Positions 43,078-51,392 of a stretch of 64,000 bases of DNA are shown here, piece after piece. The first letter of the stretch is position 1. Every line of letters starts with the position of its first letter. A model generated the notes under the pieces. That model worked only from the letters and a program-made list of their open reading frames with translations. It was not told where the DNA came from and did no database searches. The translations under genes and the position numbers were made by a program. The stretch is from Yinghuangia seranimata. GTDB lineage: Bacteria > Actinomycetota > Actinomycetes > Streptomycetales > Streptomycetaceae. Location: NCBI RefSeq assembly GCF_029953285.1, contig NZ_JASAOI010000014.1, forward strand, positions 186,001 through 250,000, written 5' to 3'.

Positions 43078-44831
43078 TGCGAACCCCCCAACACCAGCGT
43101 CTCCTTGCCCGAGTACGCCTCCCCGATCCGGATCCGGCCGTCCTGTGTCGCCGCCGCCAGCAGCGGTCGTGTCGGATGCACCACCGGGGGCGCGTCCGTC
43201 GGGACGGTGGGCGGGGACCAGCCCGGCAACGCGTGCCGGGAGTCGGCGCCGACCGCCTCGATCTGACCGCGCAGCGACACGGTGACCAGCATCGGCGCGC
43301 CCTCGTGCCGGATCAGCCCGATCGGTCGTGCGTCGGCGTCGATCGTGATCGAGGCCGACCCCATCAGGGGCTCGTGGACCGACCAGGTCCGGCGGTCCGA
43401 CGTGCACCACGCCAACATGCCCGCGCCCAACAGGTGCCCGCTGACCCCGTCAGTGGTCCACGGCTGCGGCCAACCGGCCACGTGCAGGCGGCCGTTCACG
43501 AACCACGTGCGCAGCGGCTCGGCGCCGCGCCGCAGGCTCGGCGCCATCGCCTGGTACGGCGTCGGCTCTGCGCCGCCCGGGTGCAGCCGCACCCACTTCG
43601 TACCGACGCGCGTGACGAAGCCCTCGCCGAGTGCGAACACCGGCTGCAGCGGGCGCTCACCGGCCAGCGCGGTGTAGGTGGACGTCACGCCGACCATGTC
43701 CGCGTCCGCGACGAACTCCGACGCGGTGACCTGCGGCCACGGTCTTCCCGCCATCCACAGGCAGAGCCTGTCGTAGGTCACGTAGACGACGACCAGCCGG
43801 TGGTCGATCCACGACGCTCCCAGGGCCGTTCCCGGCACCTGGTAGCGCCGCGGACGCCCCGAGCGCTGGCCCGGATTCGCCGGGAGATAGACCGACACCA
43901 CCTCGCCGGGTCCTTCGCCGCGCAGCAGCAGCCGCGTCGTCGCGTCGGTGAACGACGGGACGCGGAGGCCACGCAGGGCGGCCGTGTCCGACGGCTGCTC
44001 CGAAGGGGTGGACGGGCGCCGGAACGCGCCGCCGCGCAACGTCCGCAACGCCAGGTCGGGGGGCGGCAGGGGCAGGTCGAACGGGTCCGAGGTCCCGACG
44101 GCCACCCGGACCGCGGAGGCGCCGGACTCCGTCCACGCCGACTCGACGGCCGTGACCAGGCGCCCGCGCGCGGCGATCGCGGCGGCGCGGTCGGTGGTTC
44201 CGGTCCACATCGGCGGAGCGAACACCCAGGCCTCGTCGTCGGGATCGAGGGTCTCGAACGCCTCCGCGACCGCCTCCGCTGACCAGGCGGCGGGCCGCCT
44301 GAGGCGGACCCATCCGGCCAGTACCTCCGCGAGCCCGCCTCGGAGCTCCCGACCGGGCTCGTCCCCGAGCACCCGCACGCAGAGGTCGGCCCCGCGTGCC
44401 TCGGCCCGACGGCCCAGCACGACGAGCCCGGCCAGTTGCACCAGCCGCGCGGCGCCTGCGGTGTACGGCCCGGCGTCGACGAGGGCGACGACCGTGCCGG
44501 TGTGCTTCGGCTCGGTGAACTCGTGTGCGAGGTGGAGGAGTTCGCCGTCGACGGCACGGCGGAGGAACTCGTCGCCGACCTCGTCTGCCAGTGCCCACTC
44601 GGAGGCGAGGAGGAGTTCGGGCTTCCCGCGCCGGGTGATGCCGCCGTAGCCGGCGAACTCGCCCTGGGGGGAGGGCGCGACGAGGGGAGAGGCCATTTCG
44701 GTGTCGAGCCGACGAATGAGCGGCCCCAACGAGACGGCCAGCTCGGGGACGAGGAAGGCGAGTTGGGCCGCCCAGGGAGCGAGGGCGGGAGGCAGCGTGC
44801 GGGGGCCTGACGAGATGTGGCGAGGCGTCAT
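43074..44831 (-). CDS. vWA-type protein of the MoxR-vWA-bpX system
   Basis: A 585-residue protein. Around residues 112-170 the segment GTVVALVDAGPYTAGAARLVQLAGLVVLGRRAEARGADLCV looks like the first strand, metal site and helix of a von Willebrand A domain. The metal motif DxSxS is degraded: Asp119 is followed by A-G-P-Y. The C-terminal half (from about 300) has beta-propeller-like strands (for example TALGASWIDHRLVVVYVTY, GFVTRVGTKWVRLHPG, NGRLHVAGWPQPW, RPLLAAATQDGRIRIGEAY). ATG and stop overlap both neighbours by 4 bp. In known systems the vWA partner links the MoxR ATPase to the propeller protein. Confidence 0.7.
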   Translation of the reverse strand: MTPRHISSGPRTLPPALAPWAAQLAFLVPELAVSLGPLIRRLDTEMASPLVAPSPQGEFAGYGGITRRGKPELLLASEWALADEVGDEFLRRAVDGELLHLAHEFTEPKHTGTVVALVDAGPYTAGAARLVQLAGLVVLGRRAEARGADLCVRVLGDEPGRELRGGLAEVLAGWVRLRRPAAWSAEAVAEAFETLDPDDEAWVFAPPMWTGTTDRAAAIAARGRLVTAVESAWTESGASAVRVAVGTSDPFDLPLPPPDLALRTLRGGAFRRPSTPSEQPSDTAALRGLRVPSFTDATTRLLLRGEGPGEVVSVYLPANPGQRSGRPRRYQVPGTALGASWIDHRLVVVYVTYDRLCLWMAGRPWPQVTASEFVADADMVGVTSTYTALAGERPLQPVFALGEGFVTRVGTKWVRLHPGGAEPTPYQAMAPSLRRGAEPLRTWFVNGRLHVAGWPQPWTTDGVSGHLLGAGMLAWCTSDRRTWSVHEPLMGSASITIDADARPIGLIRHEGAPMLVTVSLRGQIEAVGADSRHALPGWSPPTVPTDAPPVVHPTRPLLAAATQDGRIRIGEAYSGKETLVLGGSQ

Positions 44832-45412
44832 GCGGTTCCCCCGACGGGTGGGCCTGCGGGCGGCGGGGGCACTACCGAGACATCGTCGCTCAGACCTGAG
44901 TCGCTTTGGGTCGGACGGCTGTTAGGCGTGCGGCTCGGTTCGTCGGGGTGTGGGCCATGACGGGTGACACCGGCTGCGTCGGTGGTCGGTGGGTGCTCGT
45001 CGAGCGCGCCGTTGGCTGCGCCGCTCCACGACTCGAGGGCGGTTGGATCCGCCGGCCATACGGGCATCGGCGCGACCAGGACCAGGTCCGGCATCAGGAC
45101 CAGGAGGTCGCCGGGGTTCGGGGCGCCGAAGACCTCGCGCCACAGGTCCGCGGCCGGGAGCGGTTCCTGGGTCGTGGGTACCAATACGCCGTGTTCCCAG
45201 CCCAGATAGCGTGCCCCGTCCGCCCAGGGGAGGTCGTCGGGGGCGCCGATCACCACCAGCCAGTCTGCGTCCGCGGCTGCGCGCAGGGACGTTCCGGCGC
45301 GCACTCGGCGGGCCGCACCGGCGGCGAGCCGGGCCGCCGCCTTGCCGTTCGCCGCCACCGCGGCGGCCACGAGTGGGGGTTCCCGCCGGACCCACCGCGG
45401 GCCGTCGGTCAT
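44828..45412 (-). CDS. bpX5-like small protein of the MoxR-vWA-bpX system
   Basis: A 194-residue protein. The segment ADWLVVIGAPDDLPWADGARYLGWEHGVLVPTTQEPLPAADL matches my memory of the bpX5 domain (LPW-DG-YLG and a following LLVPT). A second block, PGDLLVLMPDLVLVAPMPVW, completes it. The last 60 residues are a Pro/Asp/Ser-rich low-complexity tail (from about 140). ATG overlaps the MoxR stop (ATGA) and the stop overlaps the vWA start. A peptide-scale adaptor role is inferred; no catalytic residues seen. Confidence 0.65.
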   Translation of the reverse strand: MTDGPRWVRREPPLVAAAVAANGKAAARLAAGAARRVRAGTSLRAAADADWLVVIGAPDDLPWADGARYLGWEHGVLVPTTQEPLPAADLWREVFGAPNPGDLLVLMPDLVLVAPMPVWPADPTALESWSGAANGALDEHPPTTDAAGVTRHGPHPDEPSRTPNSRPTQSDSGLSDDVSVVPPPPAGPPVGGTA

Positions 45413-46530
45413 GCCTTCACGGCCGCGACGAGCAGGTCACGGACCTCGCCCAGTTCCACGTCCAGGTCCGGGGCGGCGAAGCCCGCGTCGATCTCGCGCA
45501 GGACGGCCTCGAAGCGCAGCCGCACGTCCAGGTCTTCGGGACGGTCGCCGAACTCCTGGAGCAGGGCCCGGCCCGAGGCCGCCAGCCGCTGCGCCCGGGC
45601 CCGTGCGCCGCGGGAGAACTCCTCGGCGGCGTGGAACAGGCTCGTGCTGCCGGCCTCGCCGATCAGGTCCGCGAGCACGTCGCGCGCCGCGGCCTGGGCG
45701 TCGGCCGTCGGGGCGATCAGGGGCAGCGTCCACAGGTCGGTGGTGTCCGCCTTGCCGCGCCCGTCCAGCACCGCGGCCGCGGCGATCAGGCGCTGCGAGC
45801 GGACCGCGCGGCGGTCGCTGACGGGCACACCGGCAGCGCGCAGTCGCCGAAGTGCCGCCGCCAGCACCGGCCGCACGTGGGTCAGTTCGCACTCGGCGGC
45901 GGCTTCGGAGAGCCGGTCCACCGCGCCGAGCGTGCGTGAGTCGGACGGGCCCGGAACCGCGCCGCGCCCACCTTCTTCCAGGAGTTCCTCGAGGCGCGTG
46001 TCCGTGACAGGGGCGATGAACACCCGGGCCAGGAATCGGTCCGCGAATGCGGCCAGGGACGGCTCGTCGGGCAGCTGGTTCGCGGCGCCGACGCACACCC
46101 GCAGGGGGACGCGCAGGGCGGTGCGGCCGCGCCGGTACGTGCGCTCGTTGAGGAGGCCGAGGAGTGTGTTCAGGATCGCGGTCGAGCCGAGGAACACCTC
46201 GTCCAGGAAAGCGACGTCCGCTTCCGGCAGCATGCCGGCGGTCTCGACCTCGACCACGCCCTCGCGCAGCCGCCGGAGGTCGACGGGGCCGAAGATCTCG
46301 TTCGGCTCGGTGAAGCGGCCCAGCAGGTACTCGAAGTAGCTGCCGCCGAGCTGGGCGGCGATCCGACGTACCGCCTCGGACTTCGCCGTACCGGGGGCGC
46401 CGACGACCAGCAGGTGCTCGCCGGCGACCGCGCACAGTGCGACCACCTCCGCGATCACCTCGCGGTCGACCAGGCCCACCCGGGCCCGGGCCAGTGCCTC
46501 GCGTACCGCGAGCGCGTCGTCCTGCAGCAT
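45409..46530 (-). CDS. MoxR-family AAA+ ATPase
   Basis: A 373-residue AAA+ chaperone-type ATPase. Walker A GAPGTAKS is at residues 44-51, the MoxR-typical EYLLGRFTEPNEIFGPVDL at about 68-85, Walker B VAFLDE ends in Asp110-Glu111, sensor-1 Asn151 is in GAANQLP, and the arginine finger lies in ADRFLARV. A lid follows (PVSDRRAVRSQRLI) and a C-terminal helical domain. First gene of the four-gene operon; ATG at 46530 (a GTG at 46539 is an alternative). It should remodel a client using the vWA partner. Confidence 0.93.
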   Translation of the reverse strand: MLQDDALAVREALARARVGLVDREVIAEVVALCAVAGEHLLVVGAPGTAKSEAVRRIAAQLGGSYFEYLLGRFTEPNEIFGPVDLRRLREGVVEVETAGMLPEADVAFLDEVFLGSTAILNTLLGLLNERTYRRGRTALRVPLRVCVGAANQLPDEPSLAAFADRFLARVFIAPVTDTRLEELLEEGGRGAVPGPSDSRTLGAVDRLSEAAAECELTHVRPVLAAALRRLRAAGVPVSDRRAVRSQRLIAAAAVLDGRGKADTTDLWTLPLIAPTADAQAAARDVLADLIGEAGSTSLFHAAEEFSRGARARAQRLAASGRALLQEFGDRPEDLDVRLRFEAVLREIDAGFAAPDLDVELGEVRDLLVAAVKA

Positions 46531-46583
46531 CCCCGCCACCCCCGATGTCCGTGCCAGGGGTGGTGCGGTCTGCGTCGTCCCCC

Positions 46584-46614
46584 CGGAGGGCAGCAGGCTA
46601 GCCGCTGCCCTCCG
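46584..46614 (-). terminator. hairpin between PPIase and MoxR genes
   Basis: A perfect 11-bp stem (46584-46594 with 46604-46614, loop 9) 23 bp after the stop of the cyclophilin gene. It separates that gene from the MoxR operon. Confidence 0.65.
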
Positions 46615-46637
46615 CGACCATCCGGTCAGGGGGATCG

Positions 46638-47804
46638 TCAGCGCTTCTTGGCCACTGTCACCTGGTTCAGGACGACGGGGGCCTTGGGCGTGCCGTCGGC
46701 GGAACCGTCCGCGGTGCCTGCGGTGGCGATCCGGGTGAGGACGTCCATGCCGCCCGTGATCTTGCCGAACGGGGTGTACTGCGGCGGCAGTTGGGTGTCC
46801 TTGAAGACGAGGAAGAACTGGCTGCCGTTGGTGTTCGGACCCGAGTTCGCCATCGCGATGGTCCCGGCGGGGTACGTCGCGCCGGTGAGGTTCTCGTCCG
46901 GGAAGGCGTAGCCGGGCGTTCCGGTGCCGGTGCCCGTCGGGTCGCCGCACTGGAGGACGTAGATGCCGTCGGTGGTGAGGCGGTGGCACTTGGTGTGGTC
47001 GAAGTAGTTCTTGCCGGCGAGGAAGTTGAACGAGTTGACGGTCGTGGGGGCCTTCGCGGCGTCGAGTGCGACGGTGATGTCGCCGCAGGTGGTCTTGAGG
47101 ACCATCTCGTACGGGGCGGCCTTGTCGATGCTCATTGCCGGCGCGGAGGTGAACCACTGGTTCGTGGGGGTTCCGGGCGTGGGCGGGGTGCAGCCGAACT
47201 GGTCCGCGGCTCCGGGGTTGGTCGTGTTCGACGGCTTGGATGGTGTGGTGGGCCAGGGGGACAGCGTCGACGTCGACGTGGGTGAGGTTGTGGTTGTGGG
47301 GGCGTCGGTGGGGTTCTTTGTGGTGCCTGTTGTGGTGGCCGTGGCTGAGCCGCCCTTGTCGTCGCCGCCGCTGGTTGCCGCCCAGACGATGCCGCCGATC
47401 ACGGCTAGGGCGACGACGGCGGCTACTGAGCCGATCACGACGTTCCGCCGGTTGGGGGGCGGCTGGGGGGAGCCGAAGGGGGTTGGGCCGTAGGGGGGCA
47501 TGGGGCCGCCGGGCGGCGGAGCGCCGTGGCCCGACGGGGGGCCTGGGATTGGGGGGAGGGCTGAGGGGCCGATGGGTGGGCCCCAGTGTTGCGGGGGTGT
47601 TTGCGGAGGTGTTTGCGGAGGTGTTTGCGGGGGCGCTTGTGGGGGTTGCGGGGGTGTGTGCGGGGGCTGGCCGCCTTGCGGCGGGCCCCAGGGGTTCGGG
47701 GGGTGGGGCGGCTGGCCGCCCGGGGGCGGCGGCACGCCCGGTCCTGAATTCCAGCCCGGCTGACCCGTTGAACCCTGGTCGTCGACCACGCCCTGGCCTC
47801 CCAT
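46638..47804 (-). CDS. membrane-anchored cyclophilin-type peptidyl-prolyl isomerase
   Basis: A 388-residue protein. The first 120 residues are Pro/Gly/Gln-rich (including tandem QTPP units), then one membrane helix (about 125-147, VVIGSVAAVVALAVIGGIVWA), a Thr/Ser/Pro linker and a cyclophilin domain (about 215-385). The catalytic-type segment is YPAGTIAMANSGPNTNGSQFFLVFKD; HRLTT replaces the usual FHRV. It resembles mycobacterial PpiB in layout and should fold secreted proteins outside the membrane. ATG at 47804 has no obvious Shine-Dalgarno sequence; a GTG three codons upstream is possible. Confidence 0.85.
   Translation of the reverse strand: MGGQGVVDDQGSTGQPGWNSGPGVPPPPGGQPPHPPNPWGPPQGGQPPHTPPQPPQAPPQTPPQTPPQTPPQHWGPPIGPSALPPIPGPPSGHGAPPPGGPMPPYGPTPFGSPQPPPNRRNVVIGSVAAVVALAVIGGIVWAATSGGDDKGGSATATTTGTTKNPTDAPTTTTSPTSTSTLSPWPTTPSKPSNTTNPGAADQFGCTPPTPGTPTNQWFTSAPAMSIDKAAPYEMVLKTTCGDITVALDAAKAPTTVNSFNFLAGKNYFDHTKCHRLTTDGIYVLQCGDPTGTGTGTPGYAFPDENLTGATYPAGTIAMANSGPNTNGSQFFLVFKDTQLPPQYTPFGKITGGMDVLTRIATAGTADGSADGTPKAPVVLNQVTVAKKR
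47596..47631 (-). repeat. 12-bp tandem repeat within the cyclophilin gene
   Basis: Three tandem copies of GGTGTTTGCGGA encode the repeated QTPP units of the Pro-rich N terminus. Period is a multiple of three, so the frame is kept. Confidence 0.8.
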
Positions 47805-47880
47805 GTTTCGCACTGTCGCTAAGGCGATCACCGCCGGGGTGAGCCTAGGGCCTGGGGGGTTCTTGGGCTGCACCGTCCCT

Positions 47881-48324
47881 GACCTGGTTCGCTTTCGGTG
47901 GCCTGACGCCCGGGGGCGGGGTCCTTGACCTGCGCCGTTCCTGACCTGGTTCGCTTTCGGTGGCCTGACGCCCCTCCCGCTCTTTGATTTTCGCGCGGAC
48001 GGCCCGCGCCTCAAGCCGTTCCTGGCAGCGCTTGGTCAGGTGGCCTGGTTCGGTTGCGGCTTGACCCGCGGGCCGTCCGCGCTGACTACCTTGGCGACTG
48101 GCGGGAGGGGCGCGGGGTGTGGACGCGCTTTGTTTGCTTTGCTCCGCCGGGCTGCGGTTTTGCTGGGGGTTCCGGGCGGGTTTTGTTGCTGGGGTTCGTT
48201 GCGCTGCCGGGTTCCTCTTCCAGCGTGGCGCGCGCCAGGGTCCTTCCCCTGGTCACTGTGTCGTCACGTATGCGAATCACCAGAACTCCCTCATTGGGGG
48301 GTCTCCGCGTCACACTCGCGTCAC
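47881..48324. repeat. dispersed repeat, copy B (palindromic core 47969-48112) with a duplicated lead block
   Basis: A gene-free gap between divergent genes. The lead block occurs twice as a perfect 31-bp direct repeat (47881-47911 and 47943-47973). The second is joined to a 144-bp imperfect palindrome (47969-48112) with the same ends as copy A. A tail like that of copy A ends in a 34-bp block (48262-48295) identical to 16041-16074. This lies just upstream of the DUF937-like gene start at 48391. 47805-47880 shows nothing else. Confidence 0.85.
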
Positions 48325-48390
48325 CGCGCGCCCAAGCCTGGTCCGGCGTAGCGTTTTGTTGGCTTTTGTCGCGTCTTCCAGGGAGGTGTC

Positions 48391-48951
48391 ATGCGCGGCC
48401 GCTCTCTCACGGACGAAGTCCTCAAGCGCCTCGGCGACGAGCGCCTGGCGAAAATTGCTGTAGTGCTCGGCGTCGACCAACCTGCCGCGCGGCGCATCGT
48501 TCAGGACTCCGTCACGCCGATCGCGACCGCGCTGGCGGACGATGCCCACCGCAACCGCACCGAGGCCACCCGCGTCGCCGGGGCCATCAACGAGGCCATG
48601 CCCGTGTCCGGCGGCGCGGCCACTGGTGGGACGCGCCGGGGCTCGGCGTTGGCCGGGATCAAGGGCGGCATCCTCGCGCTGGTGATCCGCCGGGTCGCCG
48701 GCCCGGCCGCGCGGCGGATCGCGAAGAAGACCGGCATTCCGGTCCGTGTGGCGGTCACCCTCGCCGAGATGCTGCTCCCGGTGGTCATCGGGGTGCTCGC
48801 GAAGCGCCTCAAGGCCCGCAGCGCCGGCAAGGGTGTCGGGGCGTTCGACGTCAGCGGGGCGATCGCGACCGAGGCCGCCGTGCCGCAGAGGCCCAGTCGC
48901 CACGGCCTCGCGGGCCTGGTCGACCGCGTTGTCGCCGCGGTACGCCGCTGA
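48391..48951 (+). CDS. DUF937-like protein
   Basis: A 186-residue protein. The N-terminal half (LTDEVLKRLGDERLAKIAVVLGVDQPAARRIVQDSVTPI) matches the repeat pattern of the DUF937 (YidB-like) family. A basic C-terminal half (ALVIRRVAGPAARRIAKKTGIPVRVAVTLAEMLLPVVIG) may associate with membranes or nucleic acid. ATG at 48391 has GGGAGG 5 bp upstream. Role unknown. The 3' end overlaps a hairpin. Confidence 0.7.
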   Translation: MRGRSLTDEVLKRLGDERLAKIAVVLGVDQPAARRIVQDSVTPIATALADDAHRNRTEATRVAGAINEAMPVSGGAATGGTRRGSALAGIKGGILALVIRRVAGPAARRIAKKTGIPVRVAVTLAEMLLPVVIGVLAKRLKARSAGKGVGAFDVSGAIATEAAVPQRPSRHGLAGLVDRVVAAVRR

Positions 48952-48980
48952 CGTCACCTGGGCGGCGCAGCGGCGTACCG
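48938..48980. terminator. convergent hairpin terminator
   Basis: A perfect 13-bp inverted repeat (48938-48950 with 48968-48980) spanning the stop of the DUF937-like gene and the convergent FNR gene stop. Confidence 0.6.
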
Positions 48981-48990
48981 GCTGCGTCTG

Positions 48991-49995
48991 TCAGCCCGAG
49001 TCCGACGAGTGGCCCGGGAACACCTTCGCCGACGGGTCGATGACCGTCATGGCGTTGTTGACCGCCGTCGCCGCCTCGCCGAAGCCGGTGGCGATCAGCT
49101 TGACCTTGCCGTCGTAGTCGGCGATGTCGCCGGCCGCGAAGACCCTCGTCAGATTGGTCCGCATCGAGGAGTCGACGAGGATGTGCCGCTTGCGCTGCTC
49201 CAGCCCCCAGCGGCTCATCGGTCCCAGGTCCGCCACGAACCCCAGAGCGGCGACCACGGCCTGCGTCGGGACCGTCCGGAGCGCGCCGTCGAGCTTGCCG
49301 ACGATGTCCGCGGATTCGACGCGACCGTTGCCGCGCAGCGCGGTGACCTCGGCGGAGGTGATGACCTCCACGTTGGACGCGAGGACGCGCTGGACGGTGT
49401 GCTCGTGCGCGCGGAACTTGTCGCGGCGGTGGACGAGCGTGACGGTCTTGGCGAGCGGTTCGAGGCTCATCGCCCAGTCGAACGCCGAGTCGCCGCCGCC
49501 GACGATGAGCACGTCCAGGTCGGCGAGTTCGGCGAGCCGCGGGACGAAGAACATCACGCCTTCGCCGGTGAAGGCGTCGGCGGCCGGGAGCGGGCGCGGG
49601 CTGAACGTGCCGATGCCGCCCGAGATCAGCACGACCTTGGCGTGCACGGAGAGGCCCGTGTCGCAGGTGACCGTGACGGACTCGTCGGTGTGCTCGAGCT
49701 GTTCTGCGCGGTGCCCGAGCAGGTAGACCGGGTCGAACTGGGCGGCCTGTTCGCCGAGCGCGTCGACGAGGTCCTGACCCTTGACGGCCGGGAAGCCCGC
49801 GACGTCGTAGATCATCTTTTCGGGGTACATCGCGGTGATCTGCCCGCCGATCTCGGGCAGTGAGTCGAGGACGGCGACCTTCAGGCCGCGGAAGCCGGCG
49901 TAGTACGCGGCATAGAGGCCGGTCGGACCCGCACCGATGATCAGCAGGTCGGCTTCGACCGGTTCGGTGGCGCTGGGCTGAACGGGCTGGGACAC
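48991..49995 (-). CDS. ferredoxin/flavodoxin--NADP+ reductase, thioredoxin-reductase-like type
   Basis: A 334-residue FAD enzyme like Bacillus YumC. FAD loop IIGAGPTGLYAAYYAGFRGLK; the following EIGGQITAMYPEKMIYDVAGFP; NADPH loop VGGGDSAFDWAMSLEP; C-terminal VFAAGDIADYDGKVKLIATGFGEAATAVNNA. There is no CxxC as in thioredoxin reductase. It should pass electrons from NADPH to ferredoxin for P450s or other partners. GTG at 49995 has GGAGGGAG 6 bp upstream. Monocistronic. Confidence 0.9.
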   Translation of the reverse strand: MSQPVQPSATEPVEADLLIIGAGPTGLYAAYYAGFRGLKVAVLDSLPEIGGQITAMYPEKMIYDVAGFPAVKGQDLVDALGEQAAQFDPVYLLGHRAEQLEHTDESVTVTCDTGLSVHAKVVLISGGIGTFSPRPLPAADAFTGEGVMFFVPRLAELADLDVLIVGGGDSAFDWAMSLEPLAKTVTLVHRRDKFRAHEHTVQRVLASNVEVITSAEVTALRGNGRVESADIVGKLDGALRTVPTQAVVAALGFVADLGPMSRWGLEQRKRHILVDSSMRTNLTRVFAAGDIADYDGKVKLIATGFGEAATAVNNAMTVIDPSAKVFPGHSSDSG

Positions 49996-50342
49996 GCGTG
50001 CTCCCTCCGTAAGGGGTCGTGCGTCGACGGCCGACGGCGACACGTGCCGACCGGATTTCTGACGGTTGGCCAGCCCTGATGTGATCAACCGCAGAAGCCG
50101 CGACGACGATACCGACGGCGACCGCGCGTCCACCCTGATACGTGCCCCGCGTCACAGCCCGGAAAGCCCGTCGTGGCCGCATGTCGCATGGGATGTCGAG
50201 TTCTCGCGCCCCCGGGCGGCGTCACCCGTACGACGGCACACGCATGGGGGGTGCGCGGGGTCGGTACGGCCGTCCGGGTACGCGCCGGGCGTCCGACGAG
50301 AACCTGTTCTCATTGCCGTCACGTGTCACTAAGGTCCGCGGC
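49996..50342. other. divergent promoter region with a GAGAAC-N2-GTTCTC operator
   Basis: 347 bp without a gene. A perfect 14-bp palindrome GAGAAC-N2-GTTCTC is at 50298-50311. TAAGGT (50330-50335) lies 7 bp before the ATG at 50343, a leaderless -10, so the palindrome would cover the -35. Nothing else clear. Confidence 0.45.
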
Positions 50343-51332
50343 ATGGAAATCTCGTGCGCCCTGCCCCCGTCGGCGGAAGCCCCCGAACTGATCGCCGAGG
50401 CCGAGCGCCTGGGCTACGCCCGCGCGTGGTGCTACGACTCGCCCGTGCTCTACGGCGACGTGTGGATGACCCTCGCGCTGGCCGCCCAACGTACGACGCG
50501 GATAGGCCTCGGTCCGGCCGTCCTCGTGCCGAGCCTGCGGCACCCCATGGTGAACGCCGCGGCCATCGCGCACCTGGCCGAACTCGCCCCCGGCCGGGTC
50601 GCCGTCACCCTCGGCGCGGGCTTCACGGGACGCATGATGCTCGGGCAGCGCCCCATGCCGTGGTCGCAGGTCGAGCCGTACGTCGCCGCCGTCCGGGCGC
50701 TGCTGCGCGGCGACGAGATCCTGTGGGAGGGCAAGACGCTCCGCATGCTCCAGCCGCCCGGTCACGGCGCCGCCCGGCCGCTGGCGGATGTGCCGATCCT
50801 GCTCGGCGCCGAGGGCCCCAAGGGTCTGGCGGCCGCGGAAAGGCTCGCCGACGGTGTGTTCTCCGTCGGCTCGGTGCAGAAGGCCGGCGCCTTCGGCTGG
50901 CGCGCCACGCTGCAGTTCGGGACCGTGCTCGAGGAGGGTGAAGACCCGCGCAGCGACCGGGTCCGCGAGGCGGCGGGGCCGGCGGTCGCGGTGATCTACC
51001 ACGCGGTGTACGAGCGTGCCGGTGCCGGCGTCGACGGGTTCCCCGGCGGCCAGACCTGGCGCGAGTCCGTCGAGCTCGCCCCCGAGGACGCCCGCCACCT
51101 GTCCGTCCACGACGGCCACCTGGTCGCCCTCAACCGGCACGACCGCCTGATCTGGGAGAAGTCCCGCGACCTGGCCACGCAGCTGACGTTGACCGGCACC
51201 GCGGAGGAAGTCCGCGCGAAGATCGCCGAGATGGGGAAGAACGGCGTCACGGAGCTCGCATACCAGCCGGTGGGCCCTGACAAGGCCCGCGAACTCCGTG
51301 CCTTCGCCGCCGCTGTCGGGCTCGGGGAGTAG
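50343..51332 (+). CDS. LLM-class (F420-dependent type) oxidoreductase
   Basis: A 329-residue luciferase-like monooxygenase/F420-dependent reductase fold. Blocks include EAERLGYARAWCYDSPVLYGDVWMTLALAAQRT, LGPAVLVPSLRHPMVNAAAIAHLAELAPGRVAVTLGAGFTGRMMLGQ and WSQVEPYVAAVRALLRGDEILWEGKTLRML. Cofactor cannot be assigned by eye (F420 or FMN). ATG at 50343 chosen from leaderless -10. Ended by a hairpin. Confidence 0.85.
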   Translation: MEISCALPPSAEAPELIAEAERLGYARAWCYDSPVLYGDVWMTLALAAQRTTRIGLGPAVLVPSLRHPMVNAAAIAHLAELAPGRVAVTLGAGFTGRMMLGQRPMPWSQVEPYVAAVRALLRGDEILWEGKTLRMLQPPGHGAARPLADVPILLGAEGPKGLAAAERLADGVFSVGSVQKAGAFGWRATLQFGTVLEEGEDPRSDRVREAAGPAVAVIYHAVYERAGAGVDGFPGGQTWRESVELAPEDARHLSVHDGHLVALNRHDRLIWEKSRDLATQLTLTGTAEEVRAKIAEMGKNGVTELAYQPVGPDKARELRAFAAAVGLGE

Positions 51333-51360
51333 GACGGGTCGCGGACGGATGAAGGGGGAC

Positions 51361-51386
51361 AGCCCGGCGCGGTGCCGCGCCGGGCT
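51361..51386. terminator. bidirectional hairpin
   Basis: A perfect 12-bp inverted repeat (51361-51372 with 51375-51386) between the convergent LLM and PAC2 genes. Confidence 0.7.
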
Positions 51387-51392
51387 GGACTC

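Noticed and set aside
39010-43266. A 1418-codon open frame on the plus strand antisense to the bpX6 gene
   Set aside because: It is Arg/Gly/Pro-rich with no domain, lacks a ribosome-binding site and is explained by G/C third positions on the real strand.
46638-47804. Cyclophilin as a fifth part of the MoxR-vWA-bpX system
   Set aside because: It is separated from the MoxR gene by a hairpin and 107 bp and has its own secretory role; adjacency alone is not enough.
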